Source: an uncultured Eubacterium sp. (lineage in GTDB: Bacteria; Bacillota; Clostridia; Oscillospirales; Acutalibacteraceae). From it: a stretch of DNA of 33,953 nucleotides. The stretch is taken from assembly GCA_944380635.1 (NCBI GenBank), contig CALWID010000023.1:1-33953 (forward strand). Reading direction: 5' to 3'. Each line of letters begins with the position of its first letter. Position 1 is the first letter of the stretch. The notes beneath the pieces are model-generated. The model ran no database searches, had not been told where the DNA came from, and saw only the letters and a program-made list of their open reading frames with translations. The translations under genes and the position numbers were made by a program. Positions 7,602 through 17,301 of this stretch are shown piece by piece.

Positions 7602-9575
7602 TTATTTTGCTTTTGCTTCTTTTTCCGCCGGAATTCTTTTCTTTTTGAGAAGAGCAAGCATAAGGCAGCCGACTACTGAACCTGCTACAAGAGCAACAAT
7701 ATATCCGCCTACATTCTCAACAACCGGGAAAACGAATATTCCGCCGTGAGGCGCCGGAAGAGAACATTTAAACAGCGCTGATACTGCGCCGGCAACTGCG
7801 GAGCCTACCATACAGGACGGTATTACGCGCAACGGGTCCGCGGCGGCATAAGGAATTGCGCCTTCAGTAATAAAGCAAAGACCCATTACATAGTTTACAG
7901 GACCGCTCTTAAGTTCCTCTTCAGTCCATCTGTTTTTAAAGAATGTTGTGGCAAGCGCAATAGCGATTGGCGGAACCATACCGCCGATAAGAACTGCCGC
8001 CATAGTCCAGTCATTAGCGGTAGTAGCGTCAGTAAGCATAGCCGTGCCGAATACATAAGCCGCCTTGTTGAACGGGCCGCCCATATCAATAGCCATCATT
8101 GCCGCAAGCACGATTGAAAGCAGGATTCTGCTGGTTTCGCCAAGAGCGGTAAGGCCGTTTGAAAGCGCTGTATTGAGCAAGCCCACTACCGGGTTGATGA
8201 TGCACATAAACAGACCCATCAGGAGTGTGCCGAACAGCGGATAAAGGAATACGGGTTTAATGCCGTCCATACTCTTGGGCAGGAAAGAGAATACCTTTTT
8301 AAGCAGCAGCATAATAAGGCCTGCAACGAAACCTGCAATAAGAGCGCCGAGGAAACCTGAAACCGCTTTATCATCGCCTACAAGGTTTTGATTCTCAATA
8401 AGGCTGTTAAAAGTATAACCGCTTGAGGCGAACACGCCGCCGATAAATCCGGGAAGAAGACCCGGTCGGTCCGCAATAGAACTTGCGATATAACCGGAAA
8501 GCACGGGAAGCATAAGCGCGAACGCGGCTTTACCTATCCAGAATATAATTGCCGCAACCGGATTTGTGTAACCGAGAGTGGGTCCGGCGGGAGTACCTGC
8601 AATAGTATCAATAAGGAAGCCGAGTGCAATAAGAACACCGCCGCCTACAACGAACGGAAGCATATGCGAAACGCCGTTCATAAGGTGCTTATAAACTTTT
8701 CTGCCGAAACTTTCCTTTTCTTCGCTGTATTCATCTGATGTATCTGACGCTGAGTCAGTATGATAAACAGGAATATTGCCGGAAATGACTTTATTTATCA
8801 GTTCCTCAGGCTTGTTAATGCCGGAAGAAACAGAAGTTTTAAGAACTTTTTTACCGTCAAAACGAGCCATTTCAACATTTTTATCGGCGGCAACGATAAT
8901 TCCGTCGCACTCGTCTATTTCTTTTTTAGTGAGCCTGTTTTTAACGCCGCCGGAGCCGTCCGTTTCACACTTAATGGTGTAACCGAGTTTTTCGCCCGCT
9001 TTTTCAAGCGCCTCTGCCGCCATATATGTGTGAGCAATACCCGTAGGGCACGCTGTAACGGCAAGGATTCTGTATCCCTCCGGTTTCTTTTCTTCCTCTT
9101 TCGGCGCGTCATCGGGATATTTTATCTTTTCCTGCTCATTTATAATATCAAGAAATTCCGCCGGTGTTTTAGCCGCTCTGAGATTTGCGGCAAAATCAGA
9201 ATCCATAAGCATAACCATAAGGCGGGAGAGTATTTCAAGATGAACATCTCCGTCCTCTGTGGCGGCAATCATAAAGAAGAGGTCTGACGGTTTACCGTCC
9301 GGCGCGCCGTAATCAACGCCTTTCGGCACTGTTATAGCGGCAAGAGCGGGCGCTTTTACAGCGCTTGTTTTTGCGTGAGGAACCGCAATTCCTTCACCTA
9401 TAGCGGTAGTGCCCTGAGCCTCCCTTGCAAGGATAGCCTCTTTATACGCGTCTTTATCCTTAAGATTTCCGGCCGCTGCGTGGAGCCCGACAAGGGCATT
9501 TATCGCATCGTCCTTCGTTGAAATGTCCAGCCCCAAAGTTATAGCTTCGGGCTTTAGCAAATCAATGATTCTCAT
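7602..9575 (-). CDS. fruA: Fructose PTS transporter EIIABC
   Basis: Imports fructose and phosphorylates it to fructose 1-phosphate. One 657-residue chain holds all three fructose-family PTS domains: EIIA at about 1-150 with His67 in GEGIAVPHAKT, a charged linker rich in Glu/Lys/Pro at 151-166, EIIB at about 167-265 with Cys176 in TACPTGIAHTYMA, a second acidic linker, and EIIC from about 290 to 645 with repeated membrane segments and the motif MGGPFNKAAYVFG. The C-terminus is lysine-rich and cytosolic. GGAGGGT precedes the ATG. Its partner 1-phosphofructokinase is directly upstream and HPr directly downstream, which supports fructose as substrate over mannitol. Confidence 0.95.
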   Translation of the reverse strand: MRIIDLLKPEAITLGLDISTKDDAINALVGLHAAAGNLKDKDAYKEAILAREAQGTTAIGEGIAVPHAKTSAVKAPALAAITVPKGVDYGAPDGKPSDLFFMIAATEDGDVHLEILSRLMVMLMDSDFAANLRAAKTPAEFLDIINEQEKIKYPDDAPKEEEKKPEGYRILAVTACPTGIAHTYMAAEALEKAGEKLGYTIKCETDGSGGVKNRLTKKEIDECDGIIVAADKNVEMARFDGKKVLKTSVSSGINKPEELINKVISGNIPVYHTDSASDTSDEYSEEKESFGRKVYKHLMNGVSHMLPFVVGGGVLIALGFLIDTIAGTPAGPTLGYTNPVAAIIFWIGKAAFALMLPVLSGYIASSIADRPGLLPGFIGGVFASSGYTFNSLIENQNLVGDDKAVSGFLGALIAGFVAGLIMLLLKKVFSFLPKSMDGIKPVFLYPLFGTLLMGLFMCIINPVVGLLNTALSNGLTALGETSRILLSIVLAAMMAIDMGGPFNKAAYVFGTAMLTDATTANDWTMAAVLIGGMVPPIAIALATTFFKNRWTEEELKSGPVNYVMGLCFITEGAIPYAAADPLRVIPSCMVGSAVAGAVSALFKCSLPAPHGGIFVFPVVENVGGYIVALVAGSVVGCLMLALLKKKRIPAEKEAKAK

Positions 9576-9609
9576 AAATTTAACCCTCCGTTTTAATCAG
9601 ATAATTTAA

Positions 9610-10512
9610 TTATAACCTGCTGAAAGCGTCGTCTATTCCGGCCCTGTCAGCAAGGCCGTAACTAAACGCAGTTGCGTTTGAGCAGGCTGAGCCCAATTTT
9701 AGAGCATAAGCGTAATCACGCTTATTCATATAACCGGCAACGAATCCCGCAACCATTGAATCTCCGCAGCCAACAGAGTTTAAAGGCTTGCCCGGTATAA
9801 TGCCTATGGTGTGAACATCGCCGTGTTCGGTTATAAGCGTTGCCCCCTCTTTGCCTCTTGAAACAAGCACATTTCTTGCGCCCTTTTCCTGAAGGAGTTT
9901 CGCATATTTTTCTATATCCGCCTCACCGTTTATTTTGACGCCGAAAAGATCCCCGAGTTCAAAATTATTAGGTTTAATAAGAAACGGATGATATTTAAGA
10001 ACATTGAGCAGCAGTTCGCCGGTTGAATCCACAACTGCCTCAACGCCGGCTTTTGAAGTGAAAGATAATATTCTTTCATAAATATCGGGCGGCAAAGCAC
10101 CGGGAACGCTGCCCGCAAGAACGATAACATCGCCCTCTTTAAGAGTTTTAACCTTATCAAAAAGTTTTTCAACTTCGTCCTCTTCAATCGGCGGGCCGAC
10201 GGCATTTATATCAAGTTCGCTCTCCGATTTTATCTTAACATTAATGCGCGTCATTCCGTTTTTAAGAGCAATGAAATCGGTATTAATTCCGTCCGCCCTC
10301 AAAAGTTCCTCAAGTTTATCGCCGGTAAAACCCGCTTTGAACCCGAGCGCTGTATTATCCACCCCGAGCCGGGAGAGAATAACAGAAACATTAATGCCTT
10401 TGCCGCCGTAATTCAGTTCTTCCCCGTATGTGCGGTTGATGTCGTCAAACCTGAGTTTTTCAACTTTCATAACATAATCAAGCGCCGGATTAAAGGTTAC
10501 GGTATATATCAT
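9610..10512 (-). CDS. fruK: 1-phosphofructokinase
   Basis: Phosphorylates fructose 1-phosphate with ATP to fructose 1,6-bisphosphate, joining the PTS product to glycolysis. This 300-residue PfkB/ribokinase-family protein starts with the typical IYTVTFNPALDYV, has the first PfkB signature NYGGKGINVSVILSRLG at about 35-50, and ends with the ATP/anion-hole signature NSVGCGDSMVAGF where Asp251 is the expected catalytic base. Length and context with fruA make 1-phosphofructokinase more likely than tagatose-6-phosphate kinase. It lies 34 bp upstream of fruA and 30 bp downstream of the fruR stop, in the same operon. Confidence 0.95.
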   Translation of the reverse strand: MIYTVTFNPALDYVMKVEKLRFDDINRTYGEELNYGGKGINVSVILSRLGVDNTALGFKAGFTGDKLEELLRADGINTDFIALKNGMTRINVKIKSESELDINAVGPPIEEDEVEKLFDKVKTLKEGDVIVLAGSVPGALPPDIYERILSFTSKAGVEAVVDSTGELLLNVLKYHPFLIKPNNFELGDLFGVKINGEADIEKYAKLLQEKGARNVLVSRGKEGATLITEHGDVHTIGIIPGKPLNSVGCGDSMVAGFVAGYMNKRDYAYALKLGSACSNATAFSYGLADRAGIDDAFSRL

Positions 10513-10542
10513 ATTATCGCCCCTTTGGATTTGAGAATTCTG

Positions 10543-11292
10543 CTAATCAAGAACTTTTACAACAGTTTTGTTCTTATAAATCTCTTCAGGCTCACTATCC
10601 GTAATGATACAGGCGGTATCAAGAGCGGCAAAGCGGACTGAAGAAATCTTGCCAAACTTTGAGGAATCCGCAAGCACATAAGAAACAAACGCATTTTCCA
10701 TAGCGGCGGCTTTAACAAACGCCTCTTCCGTATCGGGAGTGGTAAAACCGCCTGTATCCGAAACTCCGTTTGTGCCCACAAAAGCCTTTGTAAAATTAAA
10801 ATTGTGAATACTGCGCGCCGCAATGAGCCCAACCACCGCCTGAGTGGTTTTTTTGAGTTTACCGCCCAAAACATACACATTAAGGCCTCTGTCCGCCATT
10901 CGCTTTGCGTGCATTATTCCGTTTGTAACGAAACTTGCGGTACAGGCAGGGTCAATATAATCTATCATAAAAAGGGTGGTAGTGCCGGCGTCTATATAAA
11001 CAAAATCATCATCCTGAAGCTGCGCAGCACAGTAACGGGCAATTTTTTTCTTTTGAGAAATATTTTCCGTTTCCTTTGCGCTGACATCCGCCTCAAGCGC
11101 AATAAACTGCCTGTTTGTAAGCGTTGCGCCGCCGTGTACCTTATTAATGTTGCCCTTTTTTGAAAGTTCTATTAAATCCCGCCTTATAGTTGATTCTGAA
11201 GCGCCGAGCATTTTTGTTAACTGCGAGACGCTGACGGCTCCTTTTTCCTCAATAATTTGAAGAATTCTATTCTTTCTTTCCTGGTTTAACAT
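10543..11292 (-). CDS. fruR: DeoR-family fructose operon regulator
   Basis: A 249-residue DNA-binding repressor. The N-terminal DeoR helix-turn-helix covers about residues 1-57 (ERKNRILQIIEEKGAVSVSQL, then SESTIRRDLIELSKKG), and the C-terminal sugar-phosphate sensor domain has YIDAGTTT and later DSSKFG. I place the start at ATG 11292, preceded by GGAGG; an extension to 11340 would run through the predicted promoter and operator. As first gene of the fru-pts operon it probably represses itself and the PTS genes until fructose 1-phosphate (the ligand known for FruR of this type) accumulates. Dyads overlapping its promoter are candidate binding sites. Confidence 0.93.
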   Translation of the reverse strand: MLNQERKNRILQIIEEKGAVSVSQLTKMLGASESTIRRDLIELSKKGNINKVHGGATLTNRQFIALEADVSAKETENISQKKKIARYCAAQLQDDDFVYIDAGTTTLFMIDYIDPACTASFVTNGIMHAKRMADRGLNVYVLGGKLKKTTQAVVGLIAARSIHNFNFTKAFVGTNGVSDTGGFTTPDTEEAFVKAAAMENAFVSYVLADSSKFGKISSVRFAALDTACIITDSEPEEIYKNKTVVKVLD

Positions 11293-11307
11293 ATTTCCTC
11301 CGGGAGG

Positions 11308-11349
11308 TTTTAACAACCTGTTGCAATTAAATTTTAACAATTTGTTAAA
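11308..11349. promoter_or_regulatory. Candidate FruR operators
   Basis: A perfect dyad TTTAACAA-T-TTGTTAAA (11333-11349) covers the -10 region, and the word TTTTAACAA recurs at 11308-11316 and 11332-11340 in the same orientation, 24 bp apart. Position over the promoter and start region fits repressor sites for the FruR encoded directly downstream. Assignment is inference. Confidence 0.55.
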
Positions 11350-11359
11350 TAATAGTCAA
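11331..11359 (-). promoter_or_regulatory. fru operon promoter
   Basis: On the minus strand TTGACT (11359-11354), 17 bp, TAAAAT (11336-11331). A perfect 17-bp dyad overlaps the spacer and -10. This is the only clear promoter for the five-gene operon. Confidence 0.75.
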
Positions 11360-11538
11360 TCTTTTTCATTCATTTTCGTTCATTTGAACAATCAAAAACG
11401 ATATTTTATGTCTTTTTGCACAATACAAGACCTGATAAATGACCGATTTTGACCGTTTTAATAATAACGGTAATTAAAATGAGCAAAAAGCAGCCGCAGT
11501 TTATTCTTTTATAACTTTATGAAAAAGCGTAAAAAAAG

Positions 11539-11573
11539 AAAGAATAAAAATACATAGCGCATTTTTATTCTTT
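11539..11573 (-). terminator. AT-rich terminator after nfnB
   Basis: A 13-bp perfect inverted repeat (11539-11551 with 11561-11573) around a 9-nt loop. On the minus strand it is followed by a T-rich run broken by one C. The stem is AT-rich, so its strength is uncertain. Confidence 0.55.
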
Positions 11574-11612
11574 CCGTTAATTGAGAAAAAATATTAAACT
11601 TAAATTTTTTGT

Positions 11613-12992
11613 TTAATTTTTGCTTTTAATATACTCGTCAATAGCCTTTGCCGCCGCCTTGCCGGCTCCCATTGCTTTAATAACGGTAGCGGCGCCTGTT
11701 ACGGTATCTCCGCCGGCGAAAACACCGTCGCGCGAAGTTTTGCCGTTTTCATCAGCAACAATACAGCCTCTTTTATCAACTTCAAGGCCGGCGGTTGTGG
11801 ATTTAATAAGCGGATTAGGCGAAGTGCCTATTGCTATAATAACGCTGTCCACATCAATAATATGTTCGCTGCCCTTAATTGCAACCGGCCGTCTTCTGCC
11901 TGATTCATCAGGCTCGCCGAGTTTCATATCAACGCACTCTATGCCAACAACATTTCCGTCATCATCGCCGAGAATACGGGTTGGATTCATAAGGGTTTTA
12001 AATTCTATCTGCTCTTCCTGAGCGTTTTCAACCTCTTCCGCTCTGGCAGGAATTTCCTCCATAGAACGGCGGTATATTATGCACACTTCTTCCGCTCCCA
12101 GACGCTTTGCGCATCTTGCCGCGTCCATAGCAACATTTCCGCCGCCTACAACGGCAACTCGCTTTCCGTGCTGAACGGGAGTTCTGCTGTCTTCCCTATA
12201 TGCTTTCATAAGATTTATTCTTGTTAAAAACTCATTTGCGGAATAAACGCCTTTAAGATTTTCGCCGTCAATACCCATAAAGCGGGGCAGACCGGCGCCT
12301 GAACCGATAAATACGGCGTCATACTTTTGCAGCATATCGTCAACAGAGATACTTCTTCCGATTACAACATTAGTTTCAACATCAACGCCCATTGCCTTGA
12401 GGCCTTCTACCTCTCGGGCAACAATCGCTTTCGGGAGCCTGAATTCGGGAATACCGTAAACAAGCACGCCTCCGGCAATATGAAGCGCTTCAAAAATAGT
12501 TACTGCATATCCCATTTTGGCAAGGTCGCCCGCGCATGTAAGCGAACTCGGGCCGGAGCCGACTATTGCCACGCTTTTGCCGTTTTTGGCAATTTCCGCT
12601 TTTTCAAGCGGCGTATGCGAATTATGATAATCAGCAACAAATCTTTCAAGCCTGCCGATACCGACTGCCTCGCCTTTTATTCCGCGAACACATTTTGATT
12701 CGCACTGCCTTTCCTGCGGGCATACTCTGCCGCACACGGCGGGGAGCGCAGAAGTTTTGGCAATTACCTGATATGCCTCTTCAAACTTACCCTGGGCAAC
12801 AAGAGCAATAAAATCAGGAATAGCAATATTGACCGGGCAACCCGAAACACACGGGCGGTTTTTACAATGAAGGCAGCGTTTTGCCTCTTCAACAGCGGTT
12901 TTCTCATCATAGCCGAGTGCGACCTCGTTAAAATCCTTGTTTCTCACAAGAGGGTCACGGCACGGCATAGGATGCTTTTTATTGATATCCAC
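11613..12992 (-). CDS. nfnB: NADH-dependent ferredoxin:NADP+ oxidoreductase, large subunit
   Basis: Large subunit of the bifurcating NfnAB transhydrogenase, which couples NADH and reduced ferredoxin to make NADPH, or the reverse. The N-terminus has two Cys-rich motifs for [4Fe-4S] clusters, CLHCKNRPCVSGCP and CGRVCPQERQCESKC. These are followed by an FAD site (VAIVGSGPSSLTCAG), an NADP(H)-binding Rossmann motif (VAVVGGGNVAMDAARCA) and a C-terminal GVFAGGDTVTGAATV. The protein is homologous to the glutamate synthase small subunit, but the adjacent nfnA makes NfnB the better call. I start it at GTG 12992, one base after the nfnA stop, with AAGGAGGTG inside the nfnA end; this gives 459 residues. 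A longer upstream reading would overlap nfnA by about 130 bp and adds a non-homologous leader. Confidence 0.9.
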   Translation of the reverse strand: MDINKKHPMPCRDPLVRNKDFNEVALGYDEKTAVEEAKRCLHCKNRPCVSGCPVNIAIPDFIALVAQGKFEEAYQVIAKTSALPAVCGRVCPQERQCESKCVRGIKGEAVGIGRLERFVADYHNSHTPLEKAEIAKNGKSVAIVGSGPSSLTCAGDLAKMGYAVTIFEALHIAGGVLVYGIPEFRLPKAIVAREVEGLKAMGVDVETNVVIGRSISVDDMLQKYDAVFIGSGAGLPRFMGIDGENLKGVYSANEFLTRINLMKAYREDSRTPVQHGKRVAVVGGGNVAMDAARCAKRLGAEEVCIIYRRSMEEIPARAEEVENAQEEQIEFKTLMNPTRILGDDDGNVVGIECVDMKLGEPDESGRRRPVAIKGSEHIIDVDSVIIAIGTSPNPLIKSTTAGLEVDKRGCIVADENGKTSRDGVFAGGDTVTGAATVIKAMGAGKAAAKAIDEYIKSKN

Positions 12993-12993
12993 T

Positions 12994-13827
12994 TTACTGC
13001 ACCTCCTTGCCGAACAGGCGGCATTCTTCGCTGCGCTCAAATTTCTTATACATTGCGCCGCGTTCCATAGCCTCGTCAAAATCAACAAGATGACCGTCAA
13101 ACTCAGGGCCGTCAACGCAGGCAAATTTTGTTTCCCCGCCGACGGTAAGGCGGCAGCCGCCGCACATTCCCGTGCCGTCTATCATAATGGGATTCATTGA
13201 AACTATGGTTTTAATGCCGTATTCCTTAGTAAGTTTTGAAACAAATTTCATCATCGGAATAGGGCCGATAGCCATTACAAGGTCATATTTTTCACCGGAA
13301 TCAATAAGTTCTTTCAAAGCGTCCGTAACAAAGCCTTTTTTGCCGGTTGAGCCGTCATCGCTTATAAGAACATATTTATCCGAAACCGATTCAAACTCAT
13401 CTTTAAGAATAACAAGTTCTTTATTTCTGAAGCCGACTATAGAATGAACAACCGCGCCCTGCTGCTTAAACTTTTTGGCAACGGGATAAGCGATAGCGGT
13501 GCCGACGCCGCCGCCTACAATTGCAACCTTATGATACCCTTCTGTTTTTGTGGGATTGCCGAGCGGGCCGACGAAATCCTCTATATAATCACCCTCGTTT
13601 TTGAGATTAAGAAGCGTTGTTTCAGCGCCTACCACCTGAAAAATTATGGTAACGGTTTCATTTTCCCTGTCATAATCCGCAATAGTAAAGGGAATGCGTT
13701 CACCGTCCTTATCCACACGCAGAATGATAAACTGACCGGGCTGTGCCTTTTTGGCAACAAACGGCGCCTTTATCACCATTCGTGTAACGCTGTCATTAAG
13801 TTTTTCTTTTTTAAGTATCTTATACAT
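12994..13827 (-). CDS. nfnA: NADH-dependent ferredoxin:NADP+ oxidoreductase, small subunit
   Basis: Small subunit of NfnAB, a 277-residue protein of the ferredoxin-NADP reductase/dihydroorotate dehydrogenase electron-transfer family. An N-terminal FAD-binding barrel (about 1-95) carries the flavin motif RIPFTIADYD. The NAD-binding domain begins at VAIVGGGVGTAIAYPVAK. The C-terminal DGTGMCGGCRLTV with a later Cys in FACVDG is the [2Fe-2S] site. Start ATG 13827 is chosen because GGAGAGG lies just upstream and the family N-terminus begins here. It overlaps nothing and leads directly into nfnB. The same architecture occurs in PyrK and sulfide dehydrogenase SudB, but the NfnB partner decides the call. 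Confidence 0.9.
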   Translation of the reverse strand: MYKILKKEKLNDSVTRMVIKAPFVAKKAQPGQFIILRVDKDGERIPFTIADYDRENETVTIIFQVVGAETTLLNLKNEGDYIEDFVGPLGNPTKTEGYHKVAIVGGGVGTAIAYPVAKKFKQQGAVVHSIVGFRNKELVILKDEFESVSDKYVLISDDGSTGKKGFVTDALKELIDSGEKYDLVMAIGPIPMMKFVSKLTKEYGIKTIVSMNPIMIDGTGMCGGCRLTVGGETKFACVDGPEFDGHLVDFDEAMERGAMYKKFERSEECRLFGKEVQ

Positions 13828-13873
13828 ACAAACCCTCTCCGTTTGCAAAAGATTTAACATATTCAAAACATAT

Positions 13874-13902
13874 ATTATAGTGCATTTTTTATATTTTATA
13901 AG
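13874..13902 (-). promoter_or_regulatory. Possible nfnAB promoter
   Basis: TATAAT (13879-13874) about 47 bp before the nfnA start, with only a poor -35 (CTTATA) at 17 bp. Weak evidence. Confidence 0.35.
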
Positions 13903-13916
13903 ATTATAATTCAAAA

Positions 13917-13974
13917 TGCCGCCGATAACAAGCAAATGAAATTTTTTCTCATCATTTGTACTAAAACGGCGGCA
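13917..13974 (-). terminator. Two-tier hairpin after the arabinofuranosidase
   Basis: TGCCGCCG (13917-13924) pairs with CGGCGGCA (13967-13974), and the 42-nt interior holds a second pair AAATGA (13934-13939)/TCATTT (13952-13957). The minus-strand tail is only TTTTG, whereas the plus-strand side has a long T-run. It probably ends the GH51 transcript. Confidence 0.55.
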
Positions 13975-14023
13975 ATTTTTTAATTTTTTCGGTTATTTTG
14001 ACTTTAATTTTGTGAGCGGCAAA

Positions 14024-15535
<1,512 letters not shown>

Positions 15536-15616
15536 TTAATAAAATTTTTTAATATATTAGCGCAAAGAAAAATCAAAATAAAGGAAATTGAAAAATATTT
15601 ATAATTTTTTTACATT

Positions 15617-15646
15617 TTATGCGTAAAAAAAGTTATGCGTAAAAAA
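15617..15646. repeat. Tandem repeat, 14 nt, period 16
   Basis: TTATGCGTAAAAAA occurs at 15617-15630 and again, identically, at 15633-15646. The second copy supplies the U-tract of the adjacent terminator on the minus strand. Confidence 0.7.
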
Positions 15647-15670
15647 CCGCCCGAATAAAAATCCGGGCGG
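15641..15670 (-). terminator. Terminator of the second GPH symporter
   Basis: Stem CCGCCCG (15647-15653) with CGGGCGG (15664-15670), followed on the minus strand by six T. A strong intrinsic terminator between the symporter and the arabinofuranosidase. Confidence 0.85.
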
Positions 15671-15705
15671 CACGATATTTTTAGATTAATACTGAATTTT
15701 ACTTT

Positions 15706-17172
15706 TTACTGTTTCTTTTCGCGTCTGCTTGCAAGAGCCTTAGAAATTTCCGCCTTCTTTTTGCCGACTATATCATACTTAAACATAGGAATAGTGGAAA
15801 GAAGGGCAAGAATTCCGGGCATAACGGTATAAGCAAAGAAAACTATATCTTTTGTTTTAGTGTCAAATCCGGTAACGGAACCTGCCGTAATCTGAGCAAC
15901 CGTATCCGAATAGCCGGAAAACTGAATGAACACAAGGCCGAGCGCCGTGCCGAGAGCAAGGCAGACTTTAATGGTGAGGGTAAGCACCGAATACGCGGCG
16001 CCCTCCATTCTTTTACCTGTTTCATATTCATAATAATCAACGCAGTCGGCAGTCATTATCATAGGCATAAGGGTTACTGCCGCAAACTGAAGGCCTATAA
16101 GGAACAGGCTTATATAAAACAGAATTGTGAGAACCATATTACCGGGATTTAAGAACCAAAAATGGCCTATAACAAACGATAATACAGAAACCCCGAAACC
16201 GTAGAAAGACATAAGCAGATAAACATTTCTTTCGCCCATTTTTTTAATCAAAATCGGGCAGACAGCCATACTTATCATTGAGCCGACTGCGGTTACGATA
16301 CCGAGAACGGCCACAAGATTCTGAGAGCCGAGCAAAACATTTGCCGCCTGCACCTGAATACCCATTGCCATCTGCCTGCCGAAGCCGAGGAAATAGGATA
16401 TTATAACGAGCAAAAACGGCTTATTGTTTTTAAGCGCTGAAATCATATCCCTGAAAGTTGTTTTTTCGCCGGAAACATAGGGCACACGCTCTTTATTAAT
16501 CATCGGAATAAGCGCGAAAAGCAGGCAGCCGAGAACCGCGGTGAGAACGGCAGTCCAGAAATATTCAGATGAAATCATGGGCGTATCGGTTTCGCCGGAG
16601 GAAACAAATACTTTTGAGCCGCCCGGAATTATAAGGCATACAACAGGCACTATAACTACGCAGGCGGAAAAACCTATCTGCTTAAATGTATTTGAAATTG
16701 AAACAACATTTGTGCGCTCCGTGGGATTTGGAGTAAGCACGGAAGCAATACCCTGGGACGGAACATCGCCCAAAGTCATTGCAAGGCTCCAGATAAGGTA
16801 TGTAACAAAAATCCAGATATAAATTGCGATTTTATTATCTTTAAAAGGAACATTGACGAACACTACCGCCGTCATTACAAGCAAAGGCAGAAGTGAATAA
16901 AGAATCATTGACTTGAATTTGCCTCTTTTGCTTTTTGAGCGGTCTATAAGGTTGCCCACAACGGGGTCAAACACGGCGGAAACTATTTTTGCAACAAGAA
17001 TAAGAATACCCACAACGGCAATATCCGCGCCGAGAACAGACGCGTCAAACTCCGCCTGATAAGAATTGAGAAGACCTACTATTGCCTGAAAGCCGAACAA
17101 GCCGAGGGAATAAGCAAGCACTTCTTTGAATTTCATATGTTTTTGAGTTGTAACATCGGTATTAGCGCTCAT
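15706..17172 (-). CDS. GPH-family sugar:cation symporter (MFS)
   Basis: A 488-residue membrane transporter with about twelve hydrophobic segments. The family loop appears as DPVVGNLIDRSKSKRGKFK, and the second-half segment has DCVDYYEYETGKRMEG, the conserved D-x-x-D-Y-x-E-x-x-TGxRxEG motif of GPH carriers. Start ATG 17172 is preceded by AAAGGAG; a TTG codon seven codons upstream lies before that site and is unlikely. It lies between the SDR gene and the GH51 arabinofuranosidase on the same strand, so arabinosides or xylosides are plausible cargo, though this is inferred only from position. Its C-terminus is basic and cytosolic. Confidence 0.9.
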   Translation of the reverse strand: MSANTDVTTQKHMKFKEVLAYSLGLFGFQAIVGLLNSYQAEFDASVLGADIAVVGILILVAKIVSAVFDPVVGNLIDRSKSKRGKFKSMILYSLLPLLVMTAVVFVNVPFKDNKIAIYIWIFVTYLIWSLAMTLGDVPSQGIASVLTPNPTERTNVVSISNTFKQIGFSACVVIVPVVCLIIPGGSKVFVSSGETDTPMISSEYFWTAVLTAVLGCLLFALIPMINKERVPYVSGEKTTFRDMISALKNNKPFLLVIISYFLGFGRQMAMGIQVQAANVLLGSQNLVAVLGIVTAVGSMISMAVCPILIKKMGERNVYLLMSFYGFGVSVLSFVIGHFWFLNPGNMVLTILFYISLFLIGLQFAAVTLMPMIMTADCVDYYEYETGKRMEGAAYSVLTLTIKVCLALGTALGLVFIQFSGYSDTVAQITAGSVTGFDTKTKDIVFFAYTVMPGILALLSTIPMFKYDIVGKKKAEISKALASRREKKQ

Positions 17173-17250
17173 AAAATTCTCCTTTAGTATCAACCCGGGC
17201 GGCGAAAGAGTGAAAATTTGATAAAAAACGCCGTACCCGCTTAAAAATAC

Positions 17251-17284
17251 AAAAGGGCGAAATAATGCCTTGTTGCATTATCCC
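17251..17284 (-). terminator. Terminator after the SDR gene
   Basis: ATAATGC (17262-17268) pairs with GCATTAT across CTTGTT, extended by a GGG/CCC pairing past a small bulge. The minus-strand tail is TTTTG then more T. Confidence 0.65.
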
Positions 17285-17301
17285 GCTCCTTTGCGATAAA
17301 A

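Noticed and set aside
8760-9287. Open frame of 175 codons antisense to fruA
   Set aside because: It covers the EIIB domain and the linkers on the opposite strand; no family features.
11293-11340. N-terminal extension of fruR
   Set aside because: It would run across the ribosome site and the promoter -10; ATG 11292 has GGAGG correctly spaced.
11613-12992. Glutamate synthase small subunit (gltD)
   Set aside because: No large glutamate synthase gene nearby, and the partner is an NfnA-type flavoprotein, so NfnB fits better.
12993-13124. N-terminal extension of nfnB into nfnA
   Set aside because: The extra 44 residues are the out-of-frame reading of the nfnA end. The GTG at 12992 has a strong ribosome site and begins the family N-terminus.
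15617-15646. Start of a CRISPR array
   Set aside because: Only two 14-nt copies with a 2-nt gap; no spacers and no cas genes in the window.
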